Part shown: positions 37,235 through 48,385 of the stretch, piece by piece | Numbering within the stretch: position 1 is the stretch's first letter | Layout: every line of letters starts with the position of its first letter | Assembly: GCA_034670405.1 (NCBI GenBank) | Contig: JAXDDX010000116.1 | Coordinates: forward strand, 620,001-684,000 | Direction: 5' to 3' | Source of the DNA: Hoplostethus atlanticus | Lineage: Eukaryota > Chordata > Actinopteri > Trachichthyiformes > Trachichthyidae | DNA: 64,000 nt | Program-made: the position numbers and the translations under genes | Notes under the pieces: generated by a model | Database searches by the model: none | Seen by the model: the letters and a program-made list of their open reading frames with translations, nothing else | Told to the model about the DNA's origin: nothing

Positions 37235-37355
37235 GTTCATCAGGGGACAGTGAAGACTGTGGCATTGGCTCCCAGGGGCCTCGGGTCCCCACTCAGAAGT
37301 CTTACTCTTCTAGTGAAACGCTGAAGGCCTTCGACCAGCACCAAGACCAGACCAG
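37235..37355 (+). CDS. tenm3: tenm3 coding exon 2, cytoplasmic domain
   Basis: The acceptor GCGTGTTAG ends at 37234; the donor CCAG|GTTAGA begins at 37356. The exon enters in phase 1 and leaves in phase 2. With the preceding base it encodes GSSGDSEDC, then GIGSQGP, then RVPTQKSYSSSETLKAFD and QHQDQT plus part of an Arg codon. RVPTQKSYSSSETLKA is nearly invariant among vertebrate teneurins and fixes the assignment. GIGSQGP, between the acidic stretch and RVPTQ, is an insertion compared with the mammalian TENM3 I know. QHQDQ replaces the usual HDSS-type spacer. The serine run is a likely phosphorylation-rich segment (inference). No stop or frameshift is present. Confidence 0.93.
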
Positions 37356-37687
37356 GTTAGAACACTGATCGCCGATGTGCCATTTTGCCTCCCCAAATGG
37401 ATCAATATCACACCTGGGTCAGATTCTTGGTATTGGTTTTACCTGCTTGCTTGATGACAATTCACATCAATTCAGCGTCGGGAACAGAAAAACAGTACAC
37501 TCAAACATGAAAAAGTATATTGTTTTGCCCAGGTTTGGTAAGGAGACCCAACCATGCTGATATTTCCAGTAAGAATTGAACTTGTAGCTGTGCTAAGTCT
37601 TTTGGTAACAAAGGGAGCTATTTAGTGATTTTTCTTACTTTCTTACATTCTTACAGCACACGTGTTAGCGTAACTGTTGTTTTTTTT

Positions 37688-37832
37688 AAACGCTATAATA
37701 CCCCAGAGGGCATTTTTTACTGTGATAATTGGTACTTCAGTGCTGCCAACGGTCCTCGGCCATGATTCATACCTAGCTGCCGTTGTGTCCGTTACCGCAG
37801 TGAAGATTGCCCTCTCGGGTATTATCGCTATT
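37688..37832. mobile_element. fold-back MITE-like element in tenm3 intron 2
   Basis: The left arm CGCTATAATACCCCAGAGGG (then CA) and the right arm TGCCCTCTCGGGTATTATCG are inverted, about 25 bp long, with few mismatches. Subterminal ACTGTGATAA and TTACCGCAGT also pair. About 145 bp with no coding capacity. Confidence 0.6.
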
Positions 37833-38582
37833 AAACAACAAGACGTTTCAGACAATCTGATTGGTCCAAAACACTTTCCACCTGTGCTGATAATTTCCTT
37901 AAAGCACAGTTAACCATGCTTTATTGGTTGCCAACTTCAGTGGTAACCTGGGAGCTACTTCTTGCTTTCTCCTTTTTTTTTTTCTTATGTAGAGAAACTG
38001 TTTTTTTTTGTAATTTTTAAGTATTATATATTATACTGAATGTTCAGTTTGGGGAAACTACAACTTACTCAAGGGTAATAGCTCTGCAGTGTGCAAAAAC
38101 TGCGGTAATTTGAACTCATTCATAATTTTACCGGTTCTGTGATTATCGTGATGGAGCCACATCAGTGCCGCCTTATTCTCAGCTAAGGAAAATCAACACA
38201 TTAACTCAGCGCTACATATTTAACAGCCACCCTGATGATCCAGTTCAATACAGCGCATACAAGACATGGCGGACCAGCAGAAGAAAGATTACTTTCACCT
38301 GTTTCCAAAGACAAGCACGCCACCACATGACACCATGTAACATTTAATTTTAATGCTTGAACTTCTTATAGCTGTCTGACTAGAGCAGGCGGTATTTTGT
38401 GCTTTTATGAACGTGCATATGATGAAAAGTGGGCGGTGGTGGAACTTATAACCAGTAATTCACATTTAAGGATAAAGAAACGCTCTTCCGCGACGGTCGC
38501 ATAACGAAACATTGCTAAACTCACTGCAGTGTACGCGTGGTTTCCGAGCAGTTCTGAAGAAGGTTATTAGTTACACAGGGTT

Positions 38583-38634
38583 CAGGGTATCGGTGGGTCC
38601 TTAAAAAGTCTGACAAAAGTCTTAAATTATCAAC
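38583..38634 (+). mobile_element. dispersed CAGGGTATC repeat end, second copy
   Basis: CAGGGTATCGGTGGGTCCTT followed by AAAAGTCTGACAAAAGTCTT aligns with 26049-26121. Confidence 0.5.
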
Positions 38635-39154
38635 CCCCCCCAGATATATTATGGTCATGTTGTGCTATGGGGAAATAGAAACCTTGCCTATTGCACCTTT
38701 AACAATTAATTTCCTGTTGGATTGTACTTTTTTAGTGCCCAGTTTCAGAACAGTCAGAAATAGGACTCTTTATTTCGGTTAAATCTTATCCCCGACAGGG
38801 TGAAAAAGCTCTTAAAAAGTTTTCGATTTGGCTTCCTGAAACTTGCAGATACCCCGTGTGTTGCTGAAAGTCAGAAGCGAGCGAACACTTTACTCCTTAC
38901 ACTTTACTTTATGAATTTCCGGCAGGCTGTTTATCTGCGGGGATCGTGGCCTCAGTGTAAGCAGGATAATGGTGAGGTGTGCGCTTATTGAACAGTGACG
39001 CAGTCTGCAGAGGAGACCCGCCCTCCGCCGCATGTTGGCGGCGCCGGGCCCCGGCACTGTATTGTTATTTTTTGACAACCACACACCCCCTCATGTTTTA
39101 TCCCTTATTATACTACACCAACTGTTGACTGTTGCCCTCGGTTACTGTTGCTAG

Positions 39155-39225
39155 GTTACTGTACGGGACAACCAGGGGACACAAGGACATGGTTCACCGT
39201 GAACAGGACGATTACAACAGACAAG
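39155..39225 (+). CDS. tenm3: tenm3 coding exon 3, cytoplasmic domain
   Basis: The acceptor GTTGCTAG ends at 39154; the donor CAAG|GTGAGA begins at 39226. It enters in phase 2 and exits in phase 1. Joined to exon 2 it reads RLLYGTTRGHKDMVHREQDD then YNRQ and the first base of Gly. This aligns with the TENM3 block RLLYGNRVKDLVHREADEF, with conserved RLLYG, MVHRE and RQG. The middle (TTRGHKD) is diverged and two residues longer. The 71-bp exon sits directly before a CpG-containing stretch and a CA tract in the intron. Confidence 0.9.
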
Positions 39226-40038
39226 GTGAGAGTCCACGCACGTGCACGCGCATGCGCACGCACACACACACTGGGCATTGTCACTTCTGTTTGCTTCTTA
39301 TTCACTCTCCTCTCCTCTCCTCTCCCTTCCTCTCCTCACCTCATCTCCTTCCCTCCTCCTGTCTCGTCTCGTCTCCTCTCCGCTATAATTTATAGATGGT
39401 TAGCTTTTTTTGTTTACCACCACCCACCCACCCACCCCCACCACCACACATACACACACAGTCACTGTTTACATTTTCTTAGAGGTGGTCACACACACAG
39501 ACACACTCATATAGCGTTTACTGCTTCTTGGTGGTTACACACTCACACACACATCCCCTCCCCCCCCCCCCACACACACGCAGTGTTTACACACTTGAGA
39601 AGTGGCTAGTGCAGATGTTGACTTTAGATAAAGAGTAAGTGGTGCAGCCAAGAGCTTCAAAGGCAGACAAATCAGATCCCAACCCTCATCTCAACCAGAG
39701 TCACCATGTCTGGCCTCCTGAACAAGCCACGCCTCCAGTCTTGAGCTTCCTGGAACCACGCTGCATTGCTAAGCAGCATTAGCCAAGACACAGTGAAGTC
39801 ACGTCTGAAATGATAACCCTGATAATGTGAGCACCATTATTAATCCTAATGGTTAATATATAGTACTTGGTTGTTTAGCCGTGACATTGATAAAATGGTG
39901 GCTGAGCCTTGGCTTGACTTGTAGTGGAAACCAGTCAACAGACATGGTAGACTGGTGGTCAAACATGGATCAGCTTTGAAATATGACACACACACAACTA
40001 CACATATTGGATTTAGAGACTTATAGACACACAAATAC

Positions 40039-40040
<2 letters not shown>

Positions 40041-40074
<34 letters not shown>
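40041..40074. repeat. (CA)n microsatellite in intron 3
   Basis: About 16 CA units. Confidence 0.9.
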
Positions 40075-40077
<3 letters not shown>

Positions 40078-40989
40078 CACTAGGTTTCTTGATGGCATGC
40101 ATCATCTTTGTTTTGCAGCTTCTATGTTTTTTATTTCCATTTTTCAAAGCAGTTTTCATTAATTGTAAAGCAAATTCCATTAAGGAAAGGAATAATTTTA
40201 CCACACTTAAATGGTAAATTAGTATACAGTGGGTTTTGGACGCTTCTGAAATTACAATGGCCAAAAAAAAAAATATTGGAAATGTTATTCAGGCTAATGA
40301 TAATAATGGTCTGTTGGCATAAAATTATACACATATACTAGTTGTAATCAATAAAGAACTGTACAATTATTTGCCTTTCATTGCGGAGCCCAAAGCGGCT
40401 CTAAAATGAAACATTTGTCTTTGTGTTGATCCCGGTTTCATTTCCAGTCCCACTGCTAAAACTCTCACGTTTTACACTGAAAACAATAAATCCAAACATT
40501 AGGGTTATATTTCTGTTTCTTTTGTTGCCATTCAAGATCTAACATTTTTGAGAATAATTCCATTTTTTATTTTTACTCTTTTTATTTTCTTTCGCGGCCT
40601 ACCGCTGAAATTCTTTGATATAGGATAGTCAAGGTTAGTCTGGAAATACCATTTGACCAATTTAAATTTAATCCAAGGAGAGGCTGACATGTAGATTTTT
40701 AATTTAAAAAAAAAGTTTACCCGTTAAGGCACAAAGAAGGGACGACGTGTGGGCGAATGAAAAGAAAGATTGATAGATTAATGCTCAGTGATGGATAGAT
40801 GGAAGGAGGCATTGGAGGAGGCATCCTTTTAAATCCAAAGTTGGATGGATGGGTGGCTGGCCAAGTGAAAAGACAGACTGATCGATAAATGTTTGATGAT
40901 GGGCTAGACAGAAGGAGCCGTTGAAAGTGACGTATCCTTATGAATCTTATGAAAAAATGAAGAGAAGCAGGTGAAACTAAAACAATAGA

Positions 40990-41260
40990 GGAAGTCTGCT
41001 TAATTACAGAGAGCATTCATTCAGCTCCAATTAACACAGCGTCAATATTTGAGAGAGGAAAAAATCATAATTACTCAATTATCTTATCGCCTTCGTTTTC
41101 ACTGCTGGCCTAATTGGAGCTCATTTAAAATTAATATAATTTTTAATTGAACGGCGGCACTCGTTATCTCTTGTTGTGCCGTTAATTAAGGAAAGCTTTT
41201 ATAATTTCTCCCTTTCATTTGCTGATGAAAGATGGAGGCAGAGGCGCACACTGAGATTTT
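40990..41260. promoter_or_regulatory. AT-rich, TAATT-rich block in intron 3, candidate enhancer
   Basis: Contains many TAAT/ATTA cores (CATAATTACTCAATTATC, AAAATTAATATAATTTTTAA, GCCGTTAATTAAGG) and an inverted pair AGCTCCAATTA (41023-41033) and TAATTGGAGCT (41111-41121). No repeats or ORF. Enhancer-like by composition only. Confidence 0.3.
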
Positions 41261-41439
41261 GGAGACAATTTGTTTGCCTTCTTTTCATTTATATTTCAAA
41301 AGGTTTTCAGACTTGTTATTTTAACCTGATTTCAGTCATTTTTCCAGTGGATGCAATCTTCATATACGCAGGAGGCAACTTTTGAAAAAGGGGGAATGAC
41401 ACCAATTATTAAATGTCTTTCTTTTGGATGTCAGGGGAA

Positions 41440-41740
41440 AGTATAAGGTCTTACTAAAATATGATGGAAAACAATGTGAAGCTGAAGCCCTGTGTCTACG
41501 CGCACTTCTTTCTAAGCTATCTGCACTAAACCGATATTTAGGTGAAGCTCTGGTTGTGGGTCCTGCTGTTTTCAAACCCAGTTCAACCCTCCTAGTCTTT
41601 TTGAATATTATGGATAAATGCCAAAGGTTGACCCTGCCTTTCATATCCTGGCATCTAGCCTTTGGAATTCTCTAACAGAGGAGCATAAATTGACAAAATT
41701 TCTGTCATCTTAAAAGAGCTCCAAAAACAATTTTTTACAG
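41440..41740 (+). pseudogene. probable 3' relic of a non-LTR retrotransposon ORF
   Basis: In one frame at 41630-41715 it reads AFHILASSLWNSLTEEHKLT followed by KFLSS, a stop and KSSKNNF. This matches the shape of the C-terminal F-x-x-x-A-x-x-LWNSLP...F-K-x-x-L-K signature of fish LINEs. Upstream, 41424-41675 is open in a different frame, implying frameshifts. Not a functional gene. Confidence 0.4.
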
Positions 41741-43130
41741 GTATATTGTTATTTAATATCTGTCTGCCAATTGTATTCTCTGTTGCCTGTTGTGTTCTTC
41801 TGTGGCCGTTTTTAATTCATGTCTGGCATTTTTTATCATTTACCTTATTGTTTTTTTTACACTGTTTTTAAAAAAAAAGTTTATTATTATTATTATTATT
41901 ATTGTTATTGTTATTATTAGTGGTTTCTGACAGTCATGCTTCCTATCGTGAATTTGGATTCAAGCAATTCACAAATTATTATTATTTGTTAAAGGTACAA
42001 CGTAGCAAAAAATACTATTCCGTGGAATTTTTATGTAAGGTTGACGATTGTATTACCACTACACCCCCGAACTATGCCCTACTACAATATTATGGATCAT
42101 ATTGCCAAGGCTTGAAATGTAAGGTAGACTAAATAAAATGCTGTCGTGGTAGATCAGTAGTCTAAAAATACATGATATTTATAAACACATTTAAGAGACC
42201 TTATCACTGGAGAGGTGAGTTGCGTTCCATTATGCTAACTGCGAAATTGTTAAAATGACAAATTGCACATTTCCTTGTCTGCGAAAGTGTTAGTAAGTGA
42301 CTCCCGGGGGAATTAAACTCTGGTTTAACATTTTGCAAAGTAGCATATGCACTGTGTGATACCTGCCACAGACTGACCCCCTCCCAAACAACCCCCCCTC
42401 GCCCCCCACCACCACACGATACAAGAGGCCCTATTCACCGCTGTGTTACTATGCAACACTGAGCTGCTACTGGGAATGCTTTGGTGATGTTATGGCTGGT
42501 GGATCAGCATCACTTCGCATTAGAGTGTGACACCTTGCTCCTGAATCACTCGTCTCAGCTGGGCTTCCTCAGCCCAGAACACAGTTTGAGACTATGGGAT
42601 AATAATAATAATAATTTAAAAAAAAAACAACTGAAGAAATACCTGAAGCAAGACAAATAATTCATCCAGCCTTCAACTCGTTCTTAAGCGAGCTTGAAAG
42701 TAATCAACAAACACGGGAAAAATAAGCCTGACAGCACAGGGAGGGAGAAAGAAAGAACTCGCCGTGTCTCGCTTGGCAATAAATATTCCAATAATATAAT
42801 TATAAATATTTGATGAAATCACACTTTGAGCTTTTTTTCTGTACCATAAAATTGTGTTTTATGAATAGTAGTGGTTTAAAAAAGGGCATTTTGATGGCGT
42901 CTCGCTTCTGTAATTCAACATATTTCTGGCTGCAACAGGGAGTCGGGGTGGGACCTAACGTGGTGAGGGAGGGTTCAAAAGTGAAAGGGTTGGACCAGAG
43001 CGAACCTGAAAAGGGAGAGGCAATGAAGCCCGTTGCATTCTGGGTGTAGTCGGTGAAGCAATCCACTGTGAAATACTTTGGTCATAAAGTGGTCACAGAC
43101 TCCGGATTCTTCAAAATAAATTAATTTCAA

Positions 43131-43295
43131 GCAGCTCAGTGGCGTATATCATGTAACCGTGACGTCCTGGGTTCGAATCCGGCGTGGGACCTTTGTCACA
43201 TTTCACCCTTAGTCTCTCCCGATCTCCCTCCTTTCTCTCTCTACCTGTCCAATAAAAGCAAAGGGGCCCAAAAAAGAATGAACAAAAAAAAACAG
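43131..43295 (+). mobile_element. tRNA-derived SINE in tenm3 intron 3
   Basis: The head has GCAGCTCAGTGGCGTA and a B box, GGGTTCGAATCC. The body, GGGACCTTTGTCACATTTCA and then a CT-rich stretch, ends with CAATAAAAGCAAAGGGGCCC followed by A-rich sequence. This arrangement is common in percomorph genomes. Confidence 0.8.
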
Positions 43296-43967
43296 TTTTC
43301 CCCTAACCTGTAGATACCCTGACATAATGTGAACTTCTTGTCTGAGAGTCCAGCCACATTTGATGACCTCATTATAGTCACGTGGTGGTTTTGTTACATG
43401 TGTGTTTGTGTTTGTGTCTGTGCGTGTTTGGGTGATCGATGTTTTTTACTGTTTTTTTGAGATTGAAATTCCCCCACAAGAATAGCAAACCTGGTAAAGT
43501 GGTCACTCGTGAGCACTGTTTTCCAGACCTCATTGGGAAAAGGATTGCTTTTCGCGTGTGTACTTTTTGAAGTGCAGTATTTGTGGTTTGGAAGCCATGA
43601 GTTATTTATGATTTCACTCGCCAGATTAAGAAGTTTGGGCTTAACTATCAGTCACACTGCCAATAACCACACACACGCACACACACACACACCCACACAC
43701 ACACCACCACCCACACACACTCATCCCATTTTGGAGGGTTTGGTTACCCATCTGTGTTGCATTACCCTCCTCGTTGAAAACACGCAGAGAGACAGAAAGA
43801 CGGACAGAGATTGCCTTCTCGCTTTCTTCTCTTGACATTTCAAATCACACAGTCATAATTCCAGAAAAATCTATTTTTCTGCGTCTGCCTGTCACTCTTT
43901 CAATTCCACTGTCAAATTGATTCATACACTATGTGACAGCCACGCGGGTATTCCGAGGCTGCGCTAG

Positions 43968-44230
43968 GTAAGGTTTGACCGATACGGGGTTTCTGAAGGC
44001 CGATACTAGTATTGAGCTTTTCTGACAGCATTTTCTCTAAAACATAGTTAAAAAAACATAGTTACTTTTATTATTATTGCTTATTTTAGATTCTGTTTTT
44101 GTGCTTCTATTCTATTTTTTCCCATTTTCTTGCATCACATCCTATCTTGTTACTTTTTCTGCTGCACCCTTAATCAATTAAATTGCGTCATATCCATCCA
44201 TTTCAGAGTTGGACTGGATTACATATGATG
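43968..44230 (-). mobile_element. dispersed TATCGG-family element, inverted copy in intron 3
   Basis: Begins GGTTTGACCGATACGGGGTT, then CTGAAGGCCGATACTAGTAT, the reverse complement of the usual right end of the family. The remainder is AT-rich and weakly matched. Confidence 0.5.
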
Positions 44231-45615
44231 TTTTAATAAAATCACAACATCAGCAAACACGTCTAGTCTGACTCCAAGGTTTGTTTTCCCCTCATAAACA
44301 ACAAACCCAAGCAACAGCACCACCCTGCATTCTGAATCCAGCGGCTATCAGTGTGCAATTGGATACATTTTCAAAATGCCTCCTTATTTCTCAAGGTCGG
44401 TGTTGAGATTCAGGCGCATTTTTTTTTTCTTTGTTGGTCCTCAAGCAGCAGATGCCCTTTTCCGAGGCTGAGGTTAGACAGACAGAGATTGGTTGAAAAA
44501 GTGTGAGTCAGCTTAGGACAGTCATATACTGTCAGTGGGATAAAATCGGATCGGAAACAAACGGTGTAAGAGCTTTGTTTTAATTTGTACACCCTACATT
44601 TTGAGTTGCACCACCTTCACAGTTAATTGTCTCAAGGTTTCAAACTTTATTCTGCCTCCTGCCCTTCATCTTAACTCATGACAAAAGTGTATTTAATCCT
44701 CCAAGTCTGGTTCAGGTGCTGTCAATATTTCCTACACTCAGTATTGTGTCATGTAATGAAACACTTACTGCGCTTTGTTTTGTTTAAATACTGTGTGACA
44801 CAGTTTCTTCAATATGAGTCTCAAAACCTTGCGCGGGTCAACTTCACACAGAAACAAATCTAGTGTGAAAGCTTTTCTTTTCGGAGAGAAAGCGAGAGCG
44901 ATTCCACACCTCTGCACGAGCTGGCCTCGTATCCACCTGTCAATACACACACACACACACACACACAGATACAGTCAGGCTCTATATACAGGGTAGCTGC
45001 CAGTGTGTTTCCCTATTCTCATTGAGATCTCTCTCTCCCACTTAGCCAGCTAACAGTCAGTCACACACTCAAAAGCACAAGGCATGCAGTGGTGCTTGTT
45101 GTCTGCTGGGTCAGACAGATACACGGGATTGGTCTTCTTGTTTTCCACCCCTGATATCAAATTTATGTTGAGCGCCATTATTGATGGAAACTGTAACAGG
45201 CAGTTAAAAAATACCCAGGTTCCCTTTAAAGTGATGATTTTTATTTCAGTAAGTTATTGCATTATTCATCAAAAGATTGGAGCTCACTTAATAATGTAAT
45301 AACCGTCAAAATGTAATAACTTGTTATATTATTATCTTCTATGTTCAGCGTCTTTACTGCAGTATGGGAACTTTCTTACATTGTATGATGTAATAAAATA
45401 AATGTAAAATAAAGTACAGAGTTATTCTATTATGCACAAATTGGATGTAATGTTGGAAATCATCATCACTATCAACCATTCAATAATTATGAATAACTAT
45501 TAAATAATGAATAATTCACCGTTTGTAATTAAGTAACACTGTGTTACAATTAAGTAACTAATTGCAAAAACCGAGTGCGTGTGTGAGGTGTGTTCACTAA
45601 AACATCTCCGTATCT

Positions 45616-45618
<3 letters not shown>

Positions 45619-45653
<35 letters not shown>
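45619..45653. repeat. (CT)n microsatellite forming the exon 4 polypyrimidine tract
   Basis: About 17 CT units ending nine bases before the acceptor AG at 45661-45662. There is no other pyrimidine tract between it and the exon except CCGTTTC. Confidence 0.95.
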
Positions 45654-45656
<3 letters not shown>

Positions 45657-45662
45657 TTCCAG

Positions 45663-45953
45663 GTCAGCATTTCAGTCTCCGTCAGCTGGGGATCTGCGAG
45701 CCGGCGTCGCGCCGCGGCCTGGCCTTCTGCTCCGAGATGGGCCTCCCCCACCGCGGCTACTCGGTGGGCACGGCTCACCACGACCTGGACGGCGACAGCC
45801 AGGCTGTGATGTCGCCGGAGCGCGCCATGCGGCTGTGGGGCCGGGGCGGCCTGGGCAAGTCGTCAGGGAGGAGTTCCTGTCTGTCCAGCCGCTCCAACTC
45901 GGCGCTGACTCTGACCGACACCGAGCACGAGAACAAGTCGGACAGCGACAACG
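45663..45953 (+). CDS. tenm3: tenm3 coding exon 4, cytoplasmic domain
   Basis: The acceptor CCGTTTCCAG ends at 45662; the donor AACG|GTAGGA begins at 45954. Both ends are phase 1. It encodes residues 90-185: [33 protein letters not shown], an acidic spacer [23 protein letters not shown], a Ser-rich [20 protein letters not shown], and ENKSDSDN. The RRGLAFC and [10 protein letters not shown] strings distinguish TENM3 from TENM2 and TENM4. LWGRG and [14 protein letters not shown] are teneurin-wide. The spacer after GYS differs strongly from the mammalian SAGSDADTENE, and [12 protein letters not shown] is a few residues longer than RGVKSGRSS. The exon is far richer in GC and CpG than its introns. 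The proline-rich region and transmembrane helix that should follow are not in the window. Confidence 0.95.
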
Positions 45954-46202
45954 GTAGGACGCCGTGATTGACCGTCAGATTCTTTCACTTTCTTCTGTGT
46001 TCTTGTTCTTTCCTTCACTTCTAGTCCTCCCGCTCTCGTGTCTTGGTTTAATGTTTAATACTAATTTAAAAATGTTAGAATACTGGTTGCATTGTCCCAT
46101 GTGGACCCCTATACACACACACAAACACAGAAAGAGAGCCATACACAAAAGAATGTCCCGCTAATGAATATAATTAATGATCACAATTTAGCTGAGCAGT
46201 CA

Positions 46203-46204
<2 letters not shown>

Positions 46205-46242
<38 letters not shown>

Positions 46243-46479
46243 GGTAAGTGTAAATGTCTGTGGTACGCATATAAAGAAATGTCTGTAAGGGGGTTTCGAG
46301 TGTGTATATGCATTTGCGTGTTTGTGTGCAAATGATTGTGTGTGTGTGTGTGTGTGTGATGTCTATTCATTACCCTCAAGGTAGTTTTCCCTAACAGGTG
46401 CGAATTTCATACTTAATAAAGGACTAGTATTTGATTTCACACACTCACACACACGGAAACACACAATATTTTCATTAAG

Positions 46480-46528
<49 letters not shown>
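46205..46528. repeat. cluster of GT and CA tracts in intron 4
   Basis: (GT)n at 46207-46238, (GT)n at 46338-46358 and (CA)n at 46484-46528; another (GT)n lies at 46733-46757. Confidence 0.9.
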
Positions 46529-46529
<1 letters not shown>

Positions 46530-46531
<2 letters not shown>

Positions 46532-46725
46532 GGTTTTCATTAAGAGATGCTGCACAGTAATTAACAGTGCGATAAAGTGCTGAGTAGTGGTGTTTCCTAT
46601 ATTAAGTTTGATAATGTTTTATTAAATGGCATTATGCTGTGGATGCCGGAGCTCTGGAGGATACACCTCCCATCTCTAAAAGTGAGTCGTCGTCAAATTT
46701 TCAAAGGCTAATTTACTCTTTAAAA
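46530..46725. promoter_or_regulatory. non-repetitive island in intron 4, candidate conserved element
   Basis: Lies between two dinucleotide tracts. It is mixed sequence with AGTAATTAACAGTGCGATAA and GGCTAATTTACTC cores and no ORF. Weak, composition-based call. Confidence 0.2.
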
Positions 46726-46867
46726 CACAGCTGTGTGTGTGTGTGTGTGTGTGTGTGCAGCTCATCTTGAAGAGACTTAAAAGAACACATAAGTCTGCCT
46801 GCATGTGTGTCTGTGAGGTGAAATGACTTCAAGCAGGTCCTCACTATAAAGTATCAGATCTTGTCCA

Positions 46868-47132
46868 CCTCTTATATGATGGATATGATGCTGTTTGATT
46901 GATTACATATTATTGTAGAATTGAGACGTAGTGATCAGATTCCACAGAATATGAATGAATCTGTTTTTTATCAGTAGCAGTACTAATAGTAGTATTATTA
47001 CCCTGGGTTTCAGAGTTTTAGTGTCCCATGATGGTGATCAGATTTTAAGATATTGAATTGCACTGGCAGCTTTAGTCCAGAAAACGTTGGTATTGGCCTT
47101 CAAAGCCATTTAACCCATACTGGTTAAACCCT
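46868..47132 (+). mobile_element. dispersed TATCGG-family element, copy 2
   Basis: Contains GATGGATATGATGCTG, TTTTAGTGTCCCATGATGGT, AGATATTGAATTG, GCAGCTTTAGTCCAGAAAAC, GGTATTGGCCTTCAAA and ends CATACTGGTTAAACCCTA. A fragment of the same end recurs at 47620-47664. Confidence 0.65.
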
Positions 47133-48344
47133 ACTTTTAACCCTCACTGTGAAACAAAGCCCTACCGCGCATTCACACTGTGAGCAAAACAATCAACAAG
47201 TCACCAGACGGCCATTCATTTCCCATCAAGCTGCGCAACCGGGGAAACTGCGACGATGTGCGGACATGTCAACAAGCCTGCCGGCCAAGAGAAAGCCTGC
47301 TCACGGCTGAAGTTTTCAGTGTCATCAGCCAGACATCTGCGCTTCCCTACCGATCCGATTCAGTTTCGCGAACAATAGTTCTGCCTGGCGAGATGGATGA
47401 GAAGTCGATCAGCAGCCGTTCAAAGCTTTCCGGCGCTCCGCAACTTTTATTTGAGACACACAGCAGGAATAAACATCTTCCAAAACCATGCTTGGAGAAC
47501 GGTTGCATTGGGGATGACGGTAAACTCTGAAGTAATTTGTATTTTTTAAAAATTTTGACTGACCGCTACACAAACCGCCCAATTTGCACCTTATTCTGTC
47601 CAAGTTTGAGTGCTGGAGAGTGGAGTATCGGCCCTCAGAAACCCATATCGGTCAAGCCCTACATTGACAACCACCGCAGACACAAACCCAACCTCACAGG
47701 CTTGTTGAATTGGCCTTTATCCTCCCTCTCTATGATGCATGTGGTATTGAGCACCGTTGAGAGGCTTCTTTGACAGTTAGACGAGGTGGGTAAGACAGGT
47801 AGCCCTCCACAGCAGCTGCCTCACCTATTATTCTGCTCTTACTTTCTCTTCTTCACCTCTTCTCTTGTGTTGCGCGTCTGCCTGAATGGAGCTGATAAGT
47901 CTAGCTGCTGTGCTTTAAGCAGCAGACGATACGTCGCCTCCGCCGAGACTCCAATTGTCACTCAGTCCCTTGATACTGACCCCCAGTTCACTGTTTGTGT
48001 GTTTTCTGTGGACTCGAGTTTGTGTGTGTGTACAGTAACGTAAGCCAAATTCTGTGATTCTATCGGGCCCCCGCTTTTGTTTCAGGAGGAAGAAAGGGAA
48101 ACAATAGATAACAGAGGAGAAGAAGAGAAGGGGAGAAGAGAGGGGGGAAAGATCAGAGGAGAGAAAAGGAAAAAAAGAGGAGATAAAGCAACGTAATTCA
48201 AAGAAGATGAATGGAGAAGCCAGTAGAGCAGAGAATAAAAGAGGAAGACTGAGAGCGAGAAGACTGAGAGCGAGAAGCCTCTCGGCGTTATTTGTTCTCC
48301 TGAGAGGAAATATTAGACTTGAGACGTCTGGCTGGCTCCCCGGT

Positions 48345-48381
<37 letters not shown>
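48345..48381. repeat. (CA)n microsatellite
   Basis: About 18 CA units. Confidence 0.95.

Positions 48382-48385
<4 letters not shown>

Larger units (their letters stand above)
37356..39154 (+). other. tenm3: tenm3 intron 2 (1,799 bp)
   Basis: GT-AG intron holding a fold-back MITE-like element (37688-37832) and one arm of a dispersed CAGGGTATC-type repeat (38583-38634). The acceptor side includes GC-rich sequence near 39010-39055. No other exon is recognisable. Confidence 0.85.
39226..45662 (+). other. tenm3: tenm3 intron 3 (6,437 bp)
   Basis: GT-AG intron. It contains CA/CT tracts near 39240-39590 and 40041-40074, an AT-rich microsatellite-poor block near 40990-41260, a non-LTR retrotransposon relic (41440-41740), a TTA/TTG run (41880-41920), a tRNA-derived SINE (43131-43295), a TATCGG-family element (43968-44230) and AT-rich sequence at 45290-45560. 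It ends in a (CT)n tract that forms the acceptor's pyrimidine tract. Confidence 0.85.

Noticed and set aside
37276..37355. Internal acceptor in coding exon 2 (CTCCCAG ending 37275)
   Set aside because: It would drop 41 bases and break the frame into the conserved RVPTQKSYSSS block.
39148..39609. 153-codon frame overlapping tenm3 exon 3
   Set aside because: Wrong frame for the teneurin peptide, and it runs into CA/CT repeats of the intron.
47180..47530. 116-codon open frame in intron 4
   Set aside because: It lies between scraps of the TATCGG family, in sequence that resembles a common fish dispersed repeat, and has no splice context or known domain.
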